Shown here: one piece after another, positions 39,363 to 52,100 of the stretch
How positions within the stretch are numbered: the first letter of the stretch is position 1
Layout of the letters: the number at the start of each line of letters is the position of its first letter
Source of the DNA: Liquidambar formosana
Lineage: Eukaryota > Streptophyta > Magnoliopsida > Saxifragales > Altingiaceae
Direction of reading: 5' to 3'
Length of the DNA stretch: 64,000 nt
Assembly (NCBI GenBank): GCA_039720395.1
Contig: CM077821.1
Coordinates: forward strand, 40,360,792 to 40,424,791
Made by a program: the position numbers and the translations under genes
The notes under the pieces: generated by a model
Seen by the model: the letters and a program-made list of their open reading frames with translations, nothing else
What the model was told of the DNA's origin: nothing
The model's database searches: none

Positions 39363-39597
39363 TAGGGGTTATTTGGTAAACCTAAAAATTTAGTCAACTG
39401 AGGATAAATTTGATAAATTTTGATTTCATATCGTTTGATAAGTCTCTTTTTCTTGTTAAACAGTTCAGTTTTATTTTGAAAATAAAACACAAACACAATT
39501 TTTTTCAAAACAACTGTAAGCTGGTTTATTTAAAAACTAGATAAAAGTTATGAATTAGATCTAGTTTGATCTAGTTTTTTAAGATGCCAACCCTTAG
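39363..39597. mobile_element. MITE-like element, copy 2 of 3
   Basis: Diverged copy of the family at 10436 and 40734 (TTTGGTAAACCTAAAAATT, then TCTCTTTTTCTTGTTAA). No coding capacity. Confidence 0.6.
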
Positions 39598-40733
39598 GTG
39601 CGTAAATTAATCAATGAAGTGATCGATTATTAGTTTTAGTCAGCTTCTAAATGAAAATTAATCAGTTTTAATGTATTTTATATAACATTGAAGGCACAAA
39701 ATAATTTTACCAAAAAAAAAAAAAAAGCACAGAATAATCAAGGAGAGAGAAAGAGATGGAAAGGAATCCATTCAAAACAATTCTATGGAATCAGGTGTTC
39801 AACAGCCGGGGCAAACCGTATGAGAAATCAGAGGTTATACGTGGGAACGAGCCGGGTGACCCGAACCCATGTTCATGTGAAGTTGGGAATTTGAATAAGC
39901 CTGTGCTTCATGCACGCCTCTATTCGCCTTAATACATTGCAAATCTTTGCTTCTTTTCAATTAATGCCATTTGCTAATATTTCCATTTTAATGGCCAAAC
40001 CCAGATTACTGCAACAGAAAATATGCTTTTTAGGGCTTCAAAATCATGACACCAAGGCAGATTCCACATTACATGACCAAATCAAAGAGAGATGGCATTC
40101 TAAATCAAAATTTTGCAATTCAATCTCTTCAAAATTTCAGAAATATGTTCTTTGCTATTTCCTCCTCGGTATTTTGACATACCTGGGCATGGGTAGCAGC
40201 TTTGCCTTCAACTCGAAATTTCATAAACAAAGCACAGCATCAGCTAGCACTACATGCTGATCCTAGGTGTATGTTAAAGGTGGGGGTGGCCATGTTTTCC
40301 CAACTTAATTTCTCACATCCAAAACTCCATTCAGCCCGCAAATTCAACAACCCTTCTCTGGGGGAAAATGACAATTCAAGGAACAAAGGCGGGCAGAGAA
40401 ACTCCGTCATGTACTAACCACAGCAGTCAGCCCTACATATTTTACTCAGGCATTGGCCATGCAAATCTTCTTTATACAATGATATACCAATGCAGTTGAG
40501 CATAACGACACCAATCAAGTCTCTAAGTCTATGTTTTTTTTTAGGGTTTGAACTATTTCTGTCGATAGAAATTTAGATGAGCAACGGTAAAAAGGAATAA
40601 GGATACGAGATGAGAGAAAACAAGAACAGCAAAACGTGGAAGGGAGAAAATATTCTATTTATTTCCCAACAGCTGCGATCACTTTATAGAAACAACAATT
40701 CCCTCGTATAGAAACCAAACAAAGATAACATCC

Positions 40734-40972
40734 TAGGGGCTTTTTGGCAAACCTGAAAACCTGACCAACTGAGGATAAGTCTGACTAGTATTGGTTTCAC
40801 ACTATTTGGTAAATCTCTTTTTCCTGCTAAGTAGTTTAACTTTGTTCTGAAAACAAGGCATAAATATAGTTTTTTTCAAACCAACTGTGACTCGGTTTAT
40901 TTAAAAACCATATAACAGTTATGAACCAGACCCAGTCTGATCCAGTTTTTGAAGTTCCCAAACAAGCCCCTA
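40734..40972. mobile_element. MITE-like element, copy 3 of 3
   Basis: The best preserved copy, 239 bp. Ends read TAGGGGCTTTTTGG and, reversed, TAGGGGCTTGTTTGG. The flanking bases do not give a clear target duplication (partial ATCC match), so the superfamily is uncertain; hAT is possible from the TAGGG ends. Confidence 0.65.
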
Positions 40973-42460
40973 ACTTATCCTTTAATAAAGAAACCACAAC
41001 AGAGACATTAATAAAATATATATTTTATACATATTATTATATTATATCATGTAATATCACATATATCATTCAAAATGTATCCCCTTGTATCATTTTTGGA
41101 AATCCTAGTTGAATTATATTACTCGTAGATAAGATACGAGAAAAAAGAAAAGGGAGAATAAAAAGAAGTAAAAGGCAAAGAGAGAGGTGTCTTGTAGAAG
41201 GCATGTCATGTAAGATATGTGTCCGACATTGCCAGAGCACATCCAGGCAAGTGTAGTTGCTTCTAAGCCCACAGATGACAAAATATAAAAAAAAAAAAAA
41301 TCAAGTAAAGCTACCCTTAATATGCATTATTTTCCCAGAGCTGAGAAGAACTAGACTTCAGTGTTGTGATTGAGTAGTGGTAAAATAGTCCCAAGCGATT
41401 TTCTCTAACTATTCTTCTGATATTTATAATTTCTAACTTCTGAAGTGTAGCCTCGACACTTGGTATTGCTTCGTATTTTCAATTCTTCAGTGCAACATGC
41501 ATCTTTCTTATAATAATCCAACAAAACAGCAGGCTTTCACAATGGACCTGGTTATCTTCCGCGACTCCATATCATTGTCTCTAATATTGTGGGCCTCGTA
41601 ACATGAGTTTGTGTGCTGGTGTCAGTGCCGGGTGTAATTACATTTCCAGGAGTTCATCGTATTTAAATCCTAGGGCATAGCTGAAGGATCTTGTATGGAT
41701 CTGACCTATGAAGCAGTGTAGATACAGGCTTACAACATAGCTTTCACTTTCAAATCCAACAACATACAATCAGAAATCAGTTCCGAGCCTGCAAAAGAAC
41801 TATCCTCCTTAAATTATAATTGCTTCAAAGTTAAGTGCAAATATATTGGTTAGTTTAGGAGTACAGGCAATTTAGTAATGTGAAAGAAGTTACCTAGTGT
41901 AGAGCCAAACATGGTACTTACACTTGATTTAAAGTGTCCATAACACTGTTTGCATGTTACGAACCTGTTTTCCTTGAAGAATTGCTTCTGAATCACATCC
42001 AAAACATTAATCCTCATCCAACTATCAAGGATCCATGTCATGTCCACCCATTCAAGGTTCCTCATTGGCCCAATTTTCCTTAATGAATTGACCTTTGGTT
42101 GCCCCATTGGGTCCTATTTGCTATCACACAACTAACAAACTATCGCACACTAGTTGCTCTGTATGTTGTTCTATAGCCCCCAACCTACAAATTGTGTTGC
42201 TTGAATACACCAAGCTCAACGAATAGTAATAGATTGAATACAAGACATCTAACATCCTCCAAAATCTACACCTTTTAAGAACACAGAAAAATTACCCCAA
42301 AGGGAAGTATAAGTTGCAATGTAAGCTCGTGTTCGTGCTCGCCTCCATGTATGTATTTATGCGGGTAAGTATGAACCAACAACAACATTCCATGGGCATT
42401 CAGTGCTTACTAGAACCATTTGTTGATATCACAATAAGATATATAGAAAACAAATATGCT
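40973..42460. other. mTERF downstream region, no separate gene recognised
   Basis: AT-rich; it may contain the mTERF 3' UTR. An 85-aa minus-strand frame at 41850-42107 has no recognised motif and is left uncalled. Confidence 0.5.
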
Positions 42461-43231
42461 CTATATTGATTTAATATCACAATTTGTACACCATAAAGGA
42501 GAAGTTCTCAATGGTATTGAAGAGTTACAACATACCTCCAATCGATCATGAAACTCGGCTTCATTAGTCTTTAACATTACAGGCAGAGGAAAACACACCC
42601 CTTTCTCCACACAACACTGGTGCCTAGGCTTTATCCTATTCTCTAAACTAAACGAGAAGTATTGAGGGAACTCCTTCAACTCCTTCAATTCCCTCCCCAT
42701 TTCCACCACAAAGTAATCGAATTTCGGCTCGAAATTGCCCTTTATACTGTAACAAAACAGCTGAGGAAACCTCCTCACCATCGACACCGCGTCTCGCCGC
42801 GAAAACCCAATCTTTTCCAGGTATTCGATTCTGGGTATTAGCTTTTCTTCGACGCTGCACGATAGAAGAGAGGTGTGCCGGTTCACCTCCGATATGCCGA
42901 TGCTTTGGAGGAAGTAAAGGGTGGGGCGGAGGCGGCGGTCGACGCTGGAGGCGAGCAACCGCGGCCGCCGGTTGATCACGCGGCGGATGTCGGAGCCCTC
43001 GACGCGGGCCTCGCGGAGGAGGAAGGTGAAGACGGGGACGATGTCGGATACCTTGGAAGCGAGGAGCTGGGGGCACATGCCGCAGATGCGTCGGAGCTCG
43101 GGGGCGGTGAAGCCCATGGAGGTGACGAACTCGACGGTGGATTTGACATCGGCAGAGGAGGCGGAGACGACGGGAGGGTGGGCGGAGATGAGGGAGAGGA
43201 AGTCGATGCCGACGGATTCGAGGTAGAGCAT
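42461..43231 (-). CDS. mTERF-family organelle gene-expression protein
   Basis: A single-exon open frame of 256 aa, GC-rich at its 5' end. It carries repeated mTERF helical motifs of about 30 residues: SMGFTAPELRRICGMCPQLL, VINRRPRLLASSVDRRL, LQSIGISEV, LEKIGFSRRDAVSMVRRFPQ and ELKEFPQYFSFSLENRI, ending CVEKGVCFPLP. Plant mTERFs act in chloroplast or mitochondrial transcription, splicing or termination. The short intronless form is like the mTERF10/11 group (resemblance from memory). Oddity: the frame stays open upstream of Met at 43231 to about 43393 with transit-peptide-like sequence (rich in S, T, P) but no Met, while a plausible start (43455) lies in another frame. An organelle-targeted product would need that frame offset resolved. 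Confidence 0.85.
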   Translation of the reverse strand: MLYLESVGIDFLSLISAHPPVVSASSADVKSTVEFVTSMGFTAPELRRICGMCPQLLASKVSDIVPVFTFLLREARVEGSDIRRVINRRPRLLASSVDRRLRPTLYFLQSIGISEVNRHTSLLSCSVEEKLIPRIEYLEKIGFSRRDAVSMVRRFPQLFCYSIKGNFEPKFDYFVVEMGRELKELKEFPQYFSFSLENRIKPRHQCCVEKGVCFPLPVMLKTNEAEFHDRLEVCCNSSIPLRTSPLWCTNCDIKSI

Positions 43232-43752
43232 TTTCTCTTGGAATAGGGAGTGGGGAGGAGGGGGAGGGAGGTGGTGGGACGGTGGAGGAATGGAGGGGAT
43301 ATCGGGCGTTTTGAGGGGTTTGGTGGGAGGGAGGGGGATGGTTGTTTTGGAAGAAAATGTGGGAAAGAGGAGGTTTCTGGACGAGAAAGTGAGGGAAAAT
43401 TAGGTTTAGGGAAGGGATTGTTTGGGTGGGAGGAAAAATGGATGGTTTCTTGCATTGTGTTTTTGTGATTGGTTTATGGGTTAGATCTACATGGTTGGAT
43501 TGCGAGGGAATGTTATTGTTCAGGTTGGGACACAGGGAGTGGGGCGTGTGTGAGCAACGGATAAGGCTTGGAAAATTATGATTTGATGAGTGTGAGCGTG
43601 CTATCTGGAAATCCGAGGCTTCCACGAGTGGGGATAAAGAGTCACAGTAACGCGATGGGGAGAAGACAGCGAAGTGGCCCAAAGGCCGAGAGTCCAACCC
43701 TCTGGCCTACAAGCTTTCCATAGGCCATTGTGATCAACTCATTTTTGGATGT

Positions 43753-46063
43753 GGGAGCGGCTATTGCAACCCAGGTGTTTGGTTCGGGGAATGGGAATGT
43801 GAGTCCTGAAAATGACCTATTATTTAGGAATGAGAATACTTGGTAATGATATCTATTCCCACATTTGGTTCGCAGTAATGGAAAATAGGATTCCTTCTTA
43901 ACATTCCCATTCCCACGTTTGCTTAAGTCGGGAAACGGATTTCCAAATGGATGAAATTCCAACACTGCCCTCGCACTATCCTTTCTCAAATCATATCAAA
44001 TTGACGAGTTGGGCTGTAAACCCTCGATCTACAAATTCAGTTCAGTTGCTTAGGCACTTAAATAACTATACCTCATTTGATTTAGTCGACTATTATATGA
44101 TACAGTTGACTAAATCAATCAAAGCGGCTATTTCAATGGACCCAAAAAAAAAAAGGGATCGTGGCTATCTCAATCCCAGATGGCACTTAATAGTGCTACT
44201 ACTACAACTTAAGGAAGAGACAATCCTATATAGCATCCCAAAAAAATCTAATAGTGCTATCTCAATCACAATGGCTATCTCAATCCCAACTGAATCTGAG
44301 GTTGGCATTGGAATTTCTTGTTTGATTTGTCAATGACAAAGCAGCAGCATTAGCCATGGCTACCATGGTTGGAAACAAAAGTCAGATCTGCAAATTTTAA
44401 GGCTAATTTTGGATGCAAATTTTAATTCAGATCACCACCGTCGTCGAACTTTGGATGCGATCTAGGTTGTTGTGAATCGATTGAGGCTAGGGTCCAACTA
44501 AAACCCTTTTTGGTTCGAGGTTAGGGACGAGTTGTTGTTGCTTCCGCCGCCAGCAAGCCGAGGGATGGCAACACCATTGGCCGCTGATCCGCTCTCCCTC
44601 ACCGGTGATGTTGCTGGATTGTGGGCGAGAAGAGAGCAACGATGAAGGTCGTTGTTAACTGGAGATGTGATGGAGGTCCGTTCACTGCTACGATTTGAGG
44701 AAGAGAGAAGTGGATAGTCGTATTTTTAGGGTTTGATAAGGGACACAGTTGGAATAATGAATTTGTTGTTACTAAAACACAAGGACACGCTTGTCATTTT
44801 ATTTTATTATAAAAGCCATTCCCAGCAATCATTTTACAAACCTATGTTGGATGTGGGATTAGGATGCCCTTCTTTTGTGGGAATCCTAGTACACCGGTAA
44901 TGCTACTTTCCCATCCATTTGGTCATGCCAAACACGATAATGGGGAATTAAACCCCTTTCCAGGAAATGATTCCCCCCAACTAAACACTGCCCCAAAGTT
45001 ATCACTTGCTCCCCTTGATTTCCCCACCCCTCAAATTTACATACCCACCCCACGTAAATACTAAAATATCCCTTCTTCTAAATAACCTCTAACCCTTCTT
45101 ACCCACCCCCCTCCCCCACACAACACCCCATGATTTAGAAGAACCCACCCCATCCCCTCATAGCGGTGACGATCAGCGAGGAAAGGCGACAGCGACGATG
45201 ACGGTGACGGCAAGCATGAGAATACCTCTAAACCTTCTCACCCACCTCCTTCTCCCACACAACACCCTACGACTAGAAGAACCCACTCCACCCCTTATAG
45301 TAGTGATGAAGCCTGAAACAAGAATAAGACCTGCTAAAAAAAAAAGTAATAATCCAATGTTGAAAAAAAAAAAAAAACAAACAAACAAACTATTCTGGAA
45401 CTGTTCGGTTAATTAAGACCAAACACTTTCCACATGTTCGATTTCTTGAAACTGAACATATTTATCTTAAACGGTCAGATGAAACTGAACAGCATTACTG
45501 AATAATTTGTGTAATATTCGGTTTTATAAAATCAAACAAAAGATTTATGATTGGTTGTATAAAACCGAACATTACTATAATGTTCGGATAACTACAGACG
45601 AACATGCGCAACTGTATTAAAAAAAATTACCATTTTTGTATACTTTGAAGCCAAAATACATATCTCATTGCTGCCAACACCATCCCAACTGACTTCTTTC
45701 TCCTCCATTGCTTATAGAAAACGTAAAAACTACTACAAATGGGTTATAGATTTTTGCTTAAGGGTTGTTGTGAGAGAGTAATGGATGAAGATGATACATT
45801 GGTTAGGGGTAGTTATGAAAGAATGAGAGAAGAGGATGAGTGTTGCCGGAGAAAGTTGATGGAAGCGCTGGAGAGAGTTGCCGGAGGGGGTGTGGGAGAA
45901 GGTTCAAACGTGAAGGATGAAGGGGTAGGGTGGGGTGTGTTCAACACTTTGTTTAACAGACTTAATACCTTTTTTAGTCATTTTGTATCATAATTGTCCT
46001 AATTAAAAAATTAGGGGAGAGGGTGGCAACTGATAACTTTGGGGGGTTGCAATAGCAGTTCCC
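43753..46063. mobile_element. Mutator-like element with 9-bp target duplication
   Basis: The ends GGGAGCGGCTATTGCAAC and GTTGCAATAGCAGTTCCC are inverted repeats. Both sides carry TTTGGATGT (43744-43752 and 46064-46072), an exact 9-bp direct repeat, which fits a MULE. The left terminal repeat is interrupted by a second element (about 43772-44990); its continuation, CCCCAAAGTTATCACTTGC at 44991, matches the inner part of the right end. The interior, 45.1-46.0 kb, includes an 84-aa open frame (45739-45993) without recognisable domains. No MURA-like transposase, so the element is non-autonomous. Confidence 0.85.
43772..44990. mobile_element. Element nested in the Mutator-like element
   Basis: The left end CAGGTGTTTGGTTCGGGGAA pairs with the right end read in reverse, CAGTGTTTAGTTGGGGGGAA. 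It sits inside the terminal repeat of the MULE, so it is the younger insertion. The interior includes ATTCCCATTCCC-type sequence and a GC-rich patch near 44,520-44,660. Target duplication is unclear because of a C run. Superfamily not assigned. Confidence 0.65.
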
Positions 46064-46811
46064 TTTGGATGTTTGGTCATTTAAATTCTTGGACTGGACC
46101 CAACTCATAAAAATTCCAACTCGTGTCTCCAATTGATTAGAGGATGTAGCACGTGCTATGTAAAAATGAATTATGCATTGCGTGAGATTAGTTTGAACTT
46201 AAATTTCGACCATAATAATTATGAGATATCCACATTTGACAAAATATATATAGATATAGGATGATGATCAGGTAAGCGCGTGCTAATATAATTTATATCA
46301 ACACCCGCATTAGGAGTTATACTTTGTGCACTAACGGGATTTGAGGTATATTGAACTAATTTAAGGGGTACAACTCTCAATGTATGGTATTGATATGACT
46401 TATATCAACACGTACTAATAGGAACATAATTATATATATATACTACCTATAAAAAGATGAATGTAAAAAAAACTTTTGATTGACTAATATACCCTTATTT
46501 TAATTTTTAAATACACAACTACCCACCCTTCTGCATATATAAGAAATACAGCAATATGAAAACTATAATTCTAAAACACATACCTTAATATATTTTAAAA
46601 CACATACCTTAATATATAAAACACAAATAGGAATTCAAAAGAAACAGAAATTATAATTCCTATATAAGAAATAAACAGCTGGATTGTAAATTCTACTTTC
46701 TCCATCAAGATTAGTTTCAACCTTCTCTCCACCTTCTCCATTAACGGCGACTTCTCTCTTCTATGGTTAACGGCGACTTCTCAATTCTTTGGTAAGTTTT
46801 GCTCTGCAAAT

Positions 46812-47240
46812 CTATACTACCTATAAAAGGTTGAATCTCAGAAAAACTTTTGAACGACCAATATACCCTTATTTTAAAAAAAAAATACATATCTACCATT
46901 CCTTTAATTGAAACACATAATAAACATTTTTATCATTTGGTAACAAAGGAAAGTTAGATTTTAATTCAAACTCTTAACAAATTAAAGTTAGATTTTTATT
47001 CAAATTCTTTTTTTAGAGCAACTATCAAGTTGCATGATAATATATATGATTATAAGCTCTTTAAATATTCAGTTTTATGAAGAAAAAAAAATCTAAATAT
47101 ATATCAAAAGAGTTTTTAATCTTTCGTTGTACTTTCGAATTTTAAACTTTATCTTTTATGAAAAAATATAAAATCTTTATATATTTATTATTTTGTACAA
47201 CTAATATTATTTAAAAATATTTACATGCAACGCACGTGTG

Positions 47241-47245
<5 letters not shown>
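46812..47245 (+). mobile_element. Candidate Helitron-like fragment
   Basis: It starts A|TCTATACTACCTATAAAAGG, a Helitron-type 5' end. Another copy of this start, TATACTACCTATAAAAAG, lies at about 46,439. Near 47,228 is the small palindrome GCACGTGTGC that could be a 3' hairpin, but an (AT)n run replaces the expected CTRR end. No coding capacity. Confidence 0.4.

Positions 47246-47279
<34 letters not shown>
47242..47279. repeat. (AT)n microsatellite
   Basis: About 19 AT units right of the Helitron-like fragment. Confidence 0.95.
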
Positions 47280-47282
<3 letters not shown>

Positions 47283-48549
47283 GATCAAGTGCAGACCATT
47301 TGAGTTGAGATCGTGTGGCTCAAAGTCGTCCATGTTAACACATGAAAGCCACAGTGTATGTGTTGAATTTTTATTTTTTTTGGGTTACGCCTTTCACTTA
47401 TGATGAAGACAACTCAACTTAAATTGGAAAATAAATTTTTTAAGGGTAATACTGCTTAGAAATTATTGTTATACCAAACTCAAAATGTTGCCCTGCTACA
47501 CACTATAATTTTGTTAAAAGAGAAATGGGTCTTTTTTTTCCTTTTGGGGGACGCTAAGGAGGGAAATGGGTCATTTATTTCTCTATGTTTCCTAGGTTGC
47601 GTTCATCCTCTGCGGAATATAGAAGTCTCGGGAACTTAACAATTTAAAATTTTGGAAATCTCGAGAATTCATAATATTCCATAATTTGTGATTTTGTGTA
47701 TTTTCTTCTTCTTTGAATCTGGATATTTTATATAGTAGAGCCTTATTGTTTACTAACTTCGTGTCATTTTTATGGTTAAAGAGTGTTTTATATCATCTAA
47801 ATATGGGGCTTAATGACTTTAAATACTTTTTATTTGACACAAAAAAAAAGGCCTTTTTAAAGAAATTATGGGACTTTTTTTTTGAGGGGGTGTTTGCATA
47901 CTTACATATGTTTTTAGACGTAAATGATTGCGGCGATGACAATGTGACGACAAGACCACTATGACCCTATGCCTAGAATGTTTAAAATCATTTCGTGACA
48001 TGGAAGTCCAACCATGCTACTGTGGCCATGAATTTAGGTTGATTAGCTAAAAATTGGTTTTTATGTTCTCCTTAGAGTGGTGGTTGGTGACTTCGTGGGA
48101 TGGAAGGCCATGTGTTAGGTAGCACACAGATTAATTTAATTTGGATACTTATAGCCATTTGATTCCAATCAACCTCGTTAAATTACATAAGATTCCAATT
48201 AACTGGGATAAAATTATATGATTAGAAATTATTTTATCAAAATTGAATGTAATTTGATGATCTCTTTATTTGATTAGGTAGGATTTAATTGATAGAAAAT
48301 GCGTGTAAAAAGTCTAACTCTTATCCAACATTTTTGTTTTAATTAATGCAATAGTTAACATGATATGTCCTGTCAACGCATGGTAAAAGTGCAACCAAAA
48401 AAAAAAAAAACTTCTAGCAAAGTTTAAAATTTAAAATTCAAAATACGCACTCTTTTATTATATTTGTGGGTGGTTTTTTAGGCTATGTCAATTATCACGC
48501 GAGGTCGTGAGTTAAAACAAACATAGATGGACAAAAGATGGGCAAAGGA
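47280..48549. other. Intergenic, left flank of the viral unit, no gene seen
   Basis: AT-rich; the short open frames show no recognisable motif. Confidence 0.6.
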
Positions 48550-48557
48550 GTTGAAAT
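48550..48557. repeat. Left 8-bp target-site duplication of the viral unit
   Basis: GTTGAAAT lies immediately before TAGGGATGGC and is repeated at 63719-63726 immediately after GCCATCCCTA. Confidence 0.85.
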
Positions 48558-48675
48558 TAGGGATGGCAATATACGACCCGATCTACGGAAAATAGACTGT
48601 ATTTACCCTTCAGAATTTGGGATTTGCCTTCCTAGTATTGCTCTGTTCTGTTCTGATAGTAGGAATAACTTATGC

Positions 48676-48681
48676 AATAAA
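48676..48681 (+). promoter_or_regulatory. Possible poly(A) signal in the left arm
   Basis: AATAAA between the outer end and the primer site. If the viral circle was opened between promoter and primer site, it would lie about 350 nt downstream of the RNA start. The right arm has the mirror copy. A chance match is possible in this AT-rich sequence. Confidence 0.35.
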
Positions 48682-48964
48682 ATATGTAGTGTAATCATTA
48701 GTGGTTGTTGTAGAATTAAATAGCTTTGGAAAATTGCCGGTAGGAATGAAGTTCTTCCTTGGTTAGAATCTTTTTCTAATATAATAGTTATAATAATATT
48801 TTGTTGAAAATTATATAATAGCATGTTTTAAATGGTTTATGTATTTCGCATGATTTAAGTTGTGTGTGTTTGTAGCATCCATCCGTAGTTTATGTTGTAT
48901 ATGAATGTAAATTATTAGCTGAAGTTCCTGCAGCTTCCTGTTCTGTGTGTGTGTTGCTTTTTAC

Positions 48965-48976
48965 TGGTATCAGAGC
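48965..48976 (+). promoter_or_regulatory. tRNA-Met primer-binding site, left arm
   Basis: TGGTATCAGAGC, complementary to the 3' end of plant initiator tRNA-Met, 214 bp before the polyprotein ATG. It is the minus-strand DNA start site of Caulimoviridae. Confidence 0.9.
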
Positions 48977-49189
48977 ATCTAGGTTAGCTGTTAGCAGAAC
49001 CTTAAATTAGCAAAATTATCTTGTTTATTTGTTAATCGTTTAGAAAACTAGTTAAGATATTTTAGTTTATCTGTAAACCTTAAAACAACCTTGAATAGGG
49101 AGTACCGAGGCCTTGACTTTGTTGAGAGGTAGTTGGGAGAACATAAATCCTTCTCAGTTGAGTCGGCAACTTTGTAGGAAAACCTAGTC

Positions 49190-52100
49190 ATGGAAGAATT
49201 AAGGTGCATAGGTGAATTAAATAATCAAACTAGTGACTATAAACATTTAGCACATGTGCAAGATGAAGATGCTAATATAGGTAATGTTAGCCGTACATTA
49301 AACTATGTAGTTGATAGTTTATCAGGAGTATTTAGTAAATTAGTAAAAATTGAAAAAACCCAAAAAAAAATTAGTGATAAAATTAATATGATAAGTGAAA
49401 TACAAAATATAGACTTAAAGGATGAGACAAAAGGTCTAATCCAAAATTTAGAAAATAGTCTGAAAAACAATTCAGAAACTACACTTATGATAAAAGAAAA
49501 CTATAGGGAAGAAATTCCTAGACTATATTTTGGAACAGAAATTATGATGTTTAAAACAAATAAACATCGTAAAGATTTTGAAGCAATTAAAGAAATATTA
49601 GAATATTGGAAAACCCGATATATAAAAGAAGATGATTATGAAGAACGTAATAAGCTACTTAAACAAATGCAAGAATTATATTCAGCCAATGAAGAACTTA
49701 TGACTGAGTATAATTATGAACTAGCTCTTCAAATAGAAGATTCTAGTGAATCAGATAATGAGTCAGAAATTTCTTTTATGCCAAACAGCGTAAAAGAAGA
49801 AAGCTCAGAAGATGAGCAAGAAGGTAAAAAATTTGGTTTATCATCAAGTGAAAACAACTCTGAAGGTACAAGTAGTACTTCGGTAGATGAAGAAATAATC
49901 ATTGATTCTGATAAAGAGAACAATGATGACACTAAAGGCAATAATGACCCTCAAGACTCTAAAAAAAGAAAAGAGATTGAGACGGATGAGGAAGAAAAAA
50001 TACTTCCTAGAGGTCAAAGGATTAATTTTGAATCACCTATATATGATGACCCTTATGATGATGATCCGGTCCCGATGCAAATTGAAGATTTAAAACCTTT
50101 AAAAGATGAAGGTTCTACTTCTACATCAGAACCAAAACCTTCAACGACCATACGCTCAGATTTAAACAAAATCAATGTTACTGCAGGAGGAGTCTATTTA
50201 GACTTAAAAAATGTTGATTTTAAAAATTATGATCAAGCATTAAGAGAATGGGCACAATCAATGTCCATTGTCATAAATACATATAAAAGCAGTTGGTCTA
50301 AAGAAAAATTTTTAGACTACATCTGTGCAACTCTCCAAGGAGATTGCTTAAACTTCCTTAGAAGATGGGAAGTCTCTGATGAAGGTAAACATGAAAAAGC
50401 TAGTTTACTTAATGAATTTAATTCATTTGATAAGATATTAAATGATTTTGCACAAATTCTAAGGAGAGAATTTTGTGGAATTAAATTTGAAGAACAAGAA
50501 GAAATTCACAATGAATATATGCTAACAAAGGCAAGAATATGTAATATATGTGAATTTAAACCTTTTGCAAAATTTTATCAGGAATATTACCATAAACTTA
50601 ACCCTCCAAAAACAGAGTTTTGGTTAGGTCAATTTTTCTACAAATTACCCTCACCATGGGATGAAATTTGTAGCGATGGATATCAAGAATTCTTAAAAAG
50701 TTCTAACGGTGGAAAAGACACCCTAGGAGCAAGAATTCAATTTGTTGAAAGAACTATTACTAAACATTGCATGACACAAAAGGCTGCCAAGCAAGTGAAA
50801 GGTCAACTTAGTGAAAAATGCTGTACTAAAATTATGCAAGAACAGTGGGAATTTGGTTGTAAAAAATCAACCCCTTATAAGAAAAGAAGTAAATTTAGGA
50901 AATATAAATTTGTGAAATGGAAAGGTAAAAAACCTAAGCCTCAGAAAAAATATGTACGAAAAAGAAAACAAACATTTAAAAGAAAATCTAAATGTAAATG
51001 TTTTATATGTAATGAAGAAGGCCATATAGCTCCACAATGTCCTAAAAAAGGGAAAAGTGGTAAACAAATGATAAAATTTCTAGAAGAAAAACAATTAGAA
51101 ATTTTAGTTGGGGAAGAAGTCTCCGACACAGATTCAATAATCTATGAGGTTCAATCAGAATCCGAAAGTGAAAGTGAAGATAATTCAGACATGATTTTTA
51201 TGATGTCTGAAAAAAGCGAAAATAAAGAAATTTTTGAAGCCATTCCAAACAAGGAATTTAATCTCATAAAATTAGGAGATGTTTTAGGTGAAGAAACATC
51301 TATGGACGAAATAAATTTTGAAAAATTTGATAAAATTAAAGCTATCAAAAAAGAAGAACTCTATCAAATTTCAAAATTTAATATCTGGCAAGGAAGAATG
51401 TTTGAGCAATTTAGTGGAAATGCAACCGCTAAAGCCACTGAAGATGAAATGATAGAAATCCCTCTATTTGATAAAGATAAAATTAAAAGGCTTAAACAAA
51501 AGCATCCAAAAATTCGATATATACATATAGGAATTATTCAAATAGAAATAACAGCACTATTCAGAATAGGATTAGATACTCCTATTCTAATAGTCGTCTT
51601 AGATAAAAGATTTGAAGACCCTGTTAAAGCACTAATAGGTGGAATACAATCAAATCTAGTATCTGGACAAGTTTGGTTTAAAGTTAAACCAAATTATTTT
51701 ATATCAATTGAGGATCCAAATATTTGTGACACGATAAAAATTCGTATCCAAACTAGAGGAATAGATATGAAAAGAAATAGCTATAATTTATCAGTTCAAT
51801 GGAAAGCAATCCATGAACTAACAAATTTTACAAAAACATCAATAAAAGAAATTGATAAAAATATGATCGAATTATTTGAACCACGAGCATTCGACACTGA
51901 AATTCAACCAAGATTAATAAATTGGAAAGATTTGGAAATACCAAGCTCTTGGTTAGTAAAAGAATTTACCGATAACACTAAAGAAAAATTCTATAAAACA
52001 ATAGAATTCCAATCATCAGGAAATAATCTTTATTTCACTGATAAACGTAGAAATAGTATAGAAATACTAGACAGAGAATCAATGTGGTCAACATCAACAT

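Noticed and set aside
39910..40417. 116-aa and 71-aa overlapping open frames on the plus strand
   Set aside because: Two overlapping frames with no motif and composition like the surrounding non-coding DNA.
42875..43697. Long open frames on both strands over the mTERF 5' end (e.g. 349 aa minus, 123 aa plus)
   Set aside because: GC-rich shadows with low-complexity Pro/Arg or Gly/Glu translation; only the 42461-43231 frame shows mTERF motifs.
45198..45416. 72-aa frame inside the Mutator-like element
   Set aside because: Low-complexity Thr/Pro/Lys translation with a mirrored frame on the other strand; no support for a captured gene.
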